The notes under the pieces: model-generated
Databases searched by the model: none
What the model saw: the letters and a program-made list of their open reading frames with translations, nothing else
Told to the model about the DNA's origin: nothing
Part shown: piece after piece, positions 6,621 to 6,847 of the stretch
Layout: the number at the start of each line of letters is the position of its first letter
How positions within the stretch are numbered: position 1 is the stretch's first letter
Translations under genes and position numbers: made by a program
NCBI GenBank assembly: GCA_004293295.1
Contig: RDYC01000315.1
Location: forward strand, 1 to 6,847
Reading direction: 5' to 3'
Source of the DNA: Bacteroidota bacterium
GTDB taxonomy: Bacteria > Bacteroidota > Bacteroidia > UKL13-3
DNA: 6,847 nucleotides

Positions 6621-6847
6621 TTAGTTTGGCATCAATTTCATTTTGCGTAAACGCAGTAATAATTTTCTAAATCCTTTTTCCAAGTAATGGATATTCGGGT
6701 AATCTTCAATAGACTTTATGGGGGCATTCATGATGTTGTCAAAATCTTGTGCAGTTATCCCTAGTTTTTTAATCACGTATTCTTTATCGTCTTCCATCAA
6801 CTTAGGGTCAGCGGTGGGTGCTTTGAGTGCTTCCAAGGCACTTTCCC
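6621..6847 (-). CDS. wbpG-like: N-acetyl sugar amidotransferase (WbpG-like), C-terminal end only
   Basis: The frame is open from the window edge to TAA at 6623-6621, giving the last 74 residues of a longer protein. The in-frame TTG near 6836 is an internal Leu codon and not a start, because the frame continues upstream without a stop. The tail reads EDDKEYVIKKLGIT, then DFDNIMNAPIKSIEDYPN, the typical ending of WbpG/PseA-type N-acetyl-sugar amidotransferases. The ATP-pyrophosphatase core, which would be decisive, lies outside the window. These enzymes convert a sugar N-acetyl group to an acetamidino group using ammonia supplied by HisH/HisF-like partners. Tight coupling to a WbpI-like epimerase three bases downstream supports the assignment. 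The final residues RKLLLRLRKMKLMPN are strongly basic. Confidence 0.78.
   Translation of the reverse strand, partial: ESALEALKAPTADPKLMEDDKEYVIKKLGITAQDFDNIMNAPIKSIEDYPNIHYLEKGFRKLLLRLRKMKLMPN

Noticed and set aside
6621..6836. Independent small gene starting at TTG near 6836
   Set aside because: The frame continues open to the window edge, and the sequence matches the C-terminal end of a larger amidotransferase, so the TTG is internal.

Overview
The window is a stretch of surface-polysaccharide (O-antigen or capsule type) biosynthesis genes, all on the minus strand and so read from high to low coordinates. It suggests a member of the Bacteroidota. The genome is AT-rich, gene starts have A-rich leaders rather than clear Shine-Dalgarno sites, the one promoter-like site fits the TTTG / TAnnTTTG form known from that phylum, and several proteins (the DegT-type aminotransferase, the HDID-type deacetylase-like protein) have the look of Bacteroidota glycan loci. 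I cannot name a genus.

Right-hand block, in transcription order: the 3' end of a WbpG-type N-acetyl-sugar amidotransferase (6621 to the window edge), a WbpI-type UDP-N-acetylhexosamine(uronate) 2-epimerase (5541-6617), a GT4 glycosyltransferase of WbuB/WbpH/WbpJ type (4287-5507), a GT2 glycosyltransferase with C-terminal membrane helices (3278-4279), a GNAT acetyltransferase (2592-3269) and a short polysaccharide-deacetylase-like protein (1861-2583). These six are packed with gaps of only 3, 33, 7, 8 and 8 bases, so they are very likely one operon.

A 247-base gap (1614-1860) follows. It holds no gene I can see but does contain a promoter-like site just before the next gene. Left-hand block: a DegT/DnrJ/EryC1/StrS sugar aminotransferase (405-1613) and the N-terminal part of a small PglC-type phosphoglycosyl transferase (337 down to base 1, running off the window).

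Working model (inference): the amidotransferase and 2-epimerase help make a 2,3-diacetamido- or acetamidino-mannuronate-like nucleotide sugar, as in the Pseudomonas aeruginosa O5 wbpG-wbpH-wbpI-wbpJ region. The GT4 and GT2 enzymes add sugars to a lipid-linked unit on the inner face of the membrane. The aminotransferase, perhaps with the GNAT protein, makes an amino sugar, possibly the first sugar that the PglC-type enzyme loads onto undecaprenyl phosphate. Flippase, polymerase, the HisH/HisF-like ammonia-supplying subunits and the early nucleotide-sugar enzymes are not in the window. I found no mobile element, CRISPR array, RNA gene or clearly undescribed system. The most interesting points are a Gly at the expected metal-binding Asp of the GT2 enzyme, the minimal deacetylase-like protein, and the AT-rich GT2/GNAT pair.
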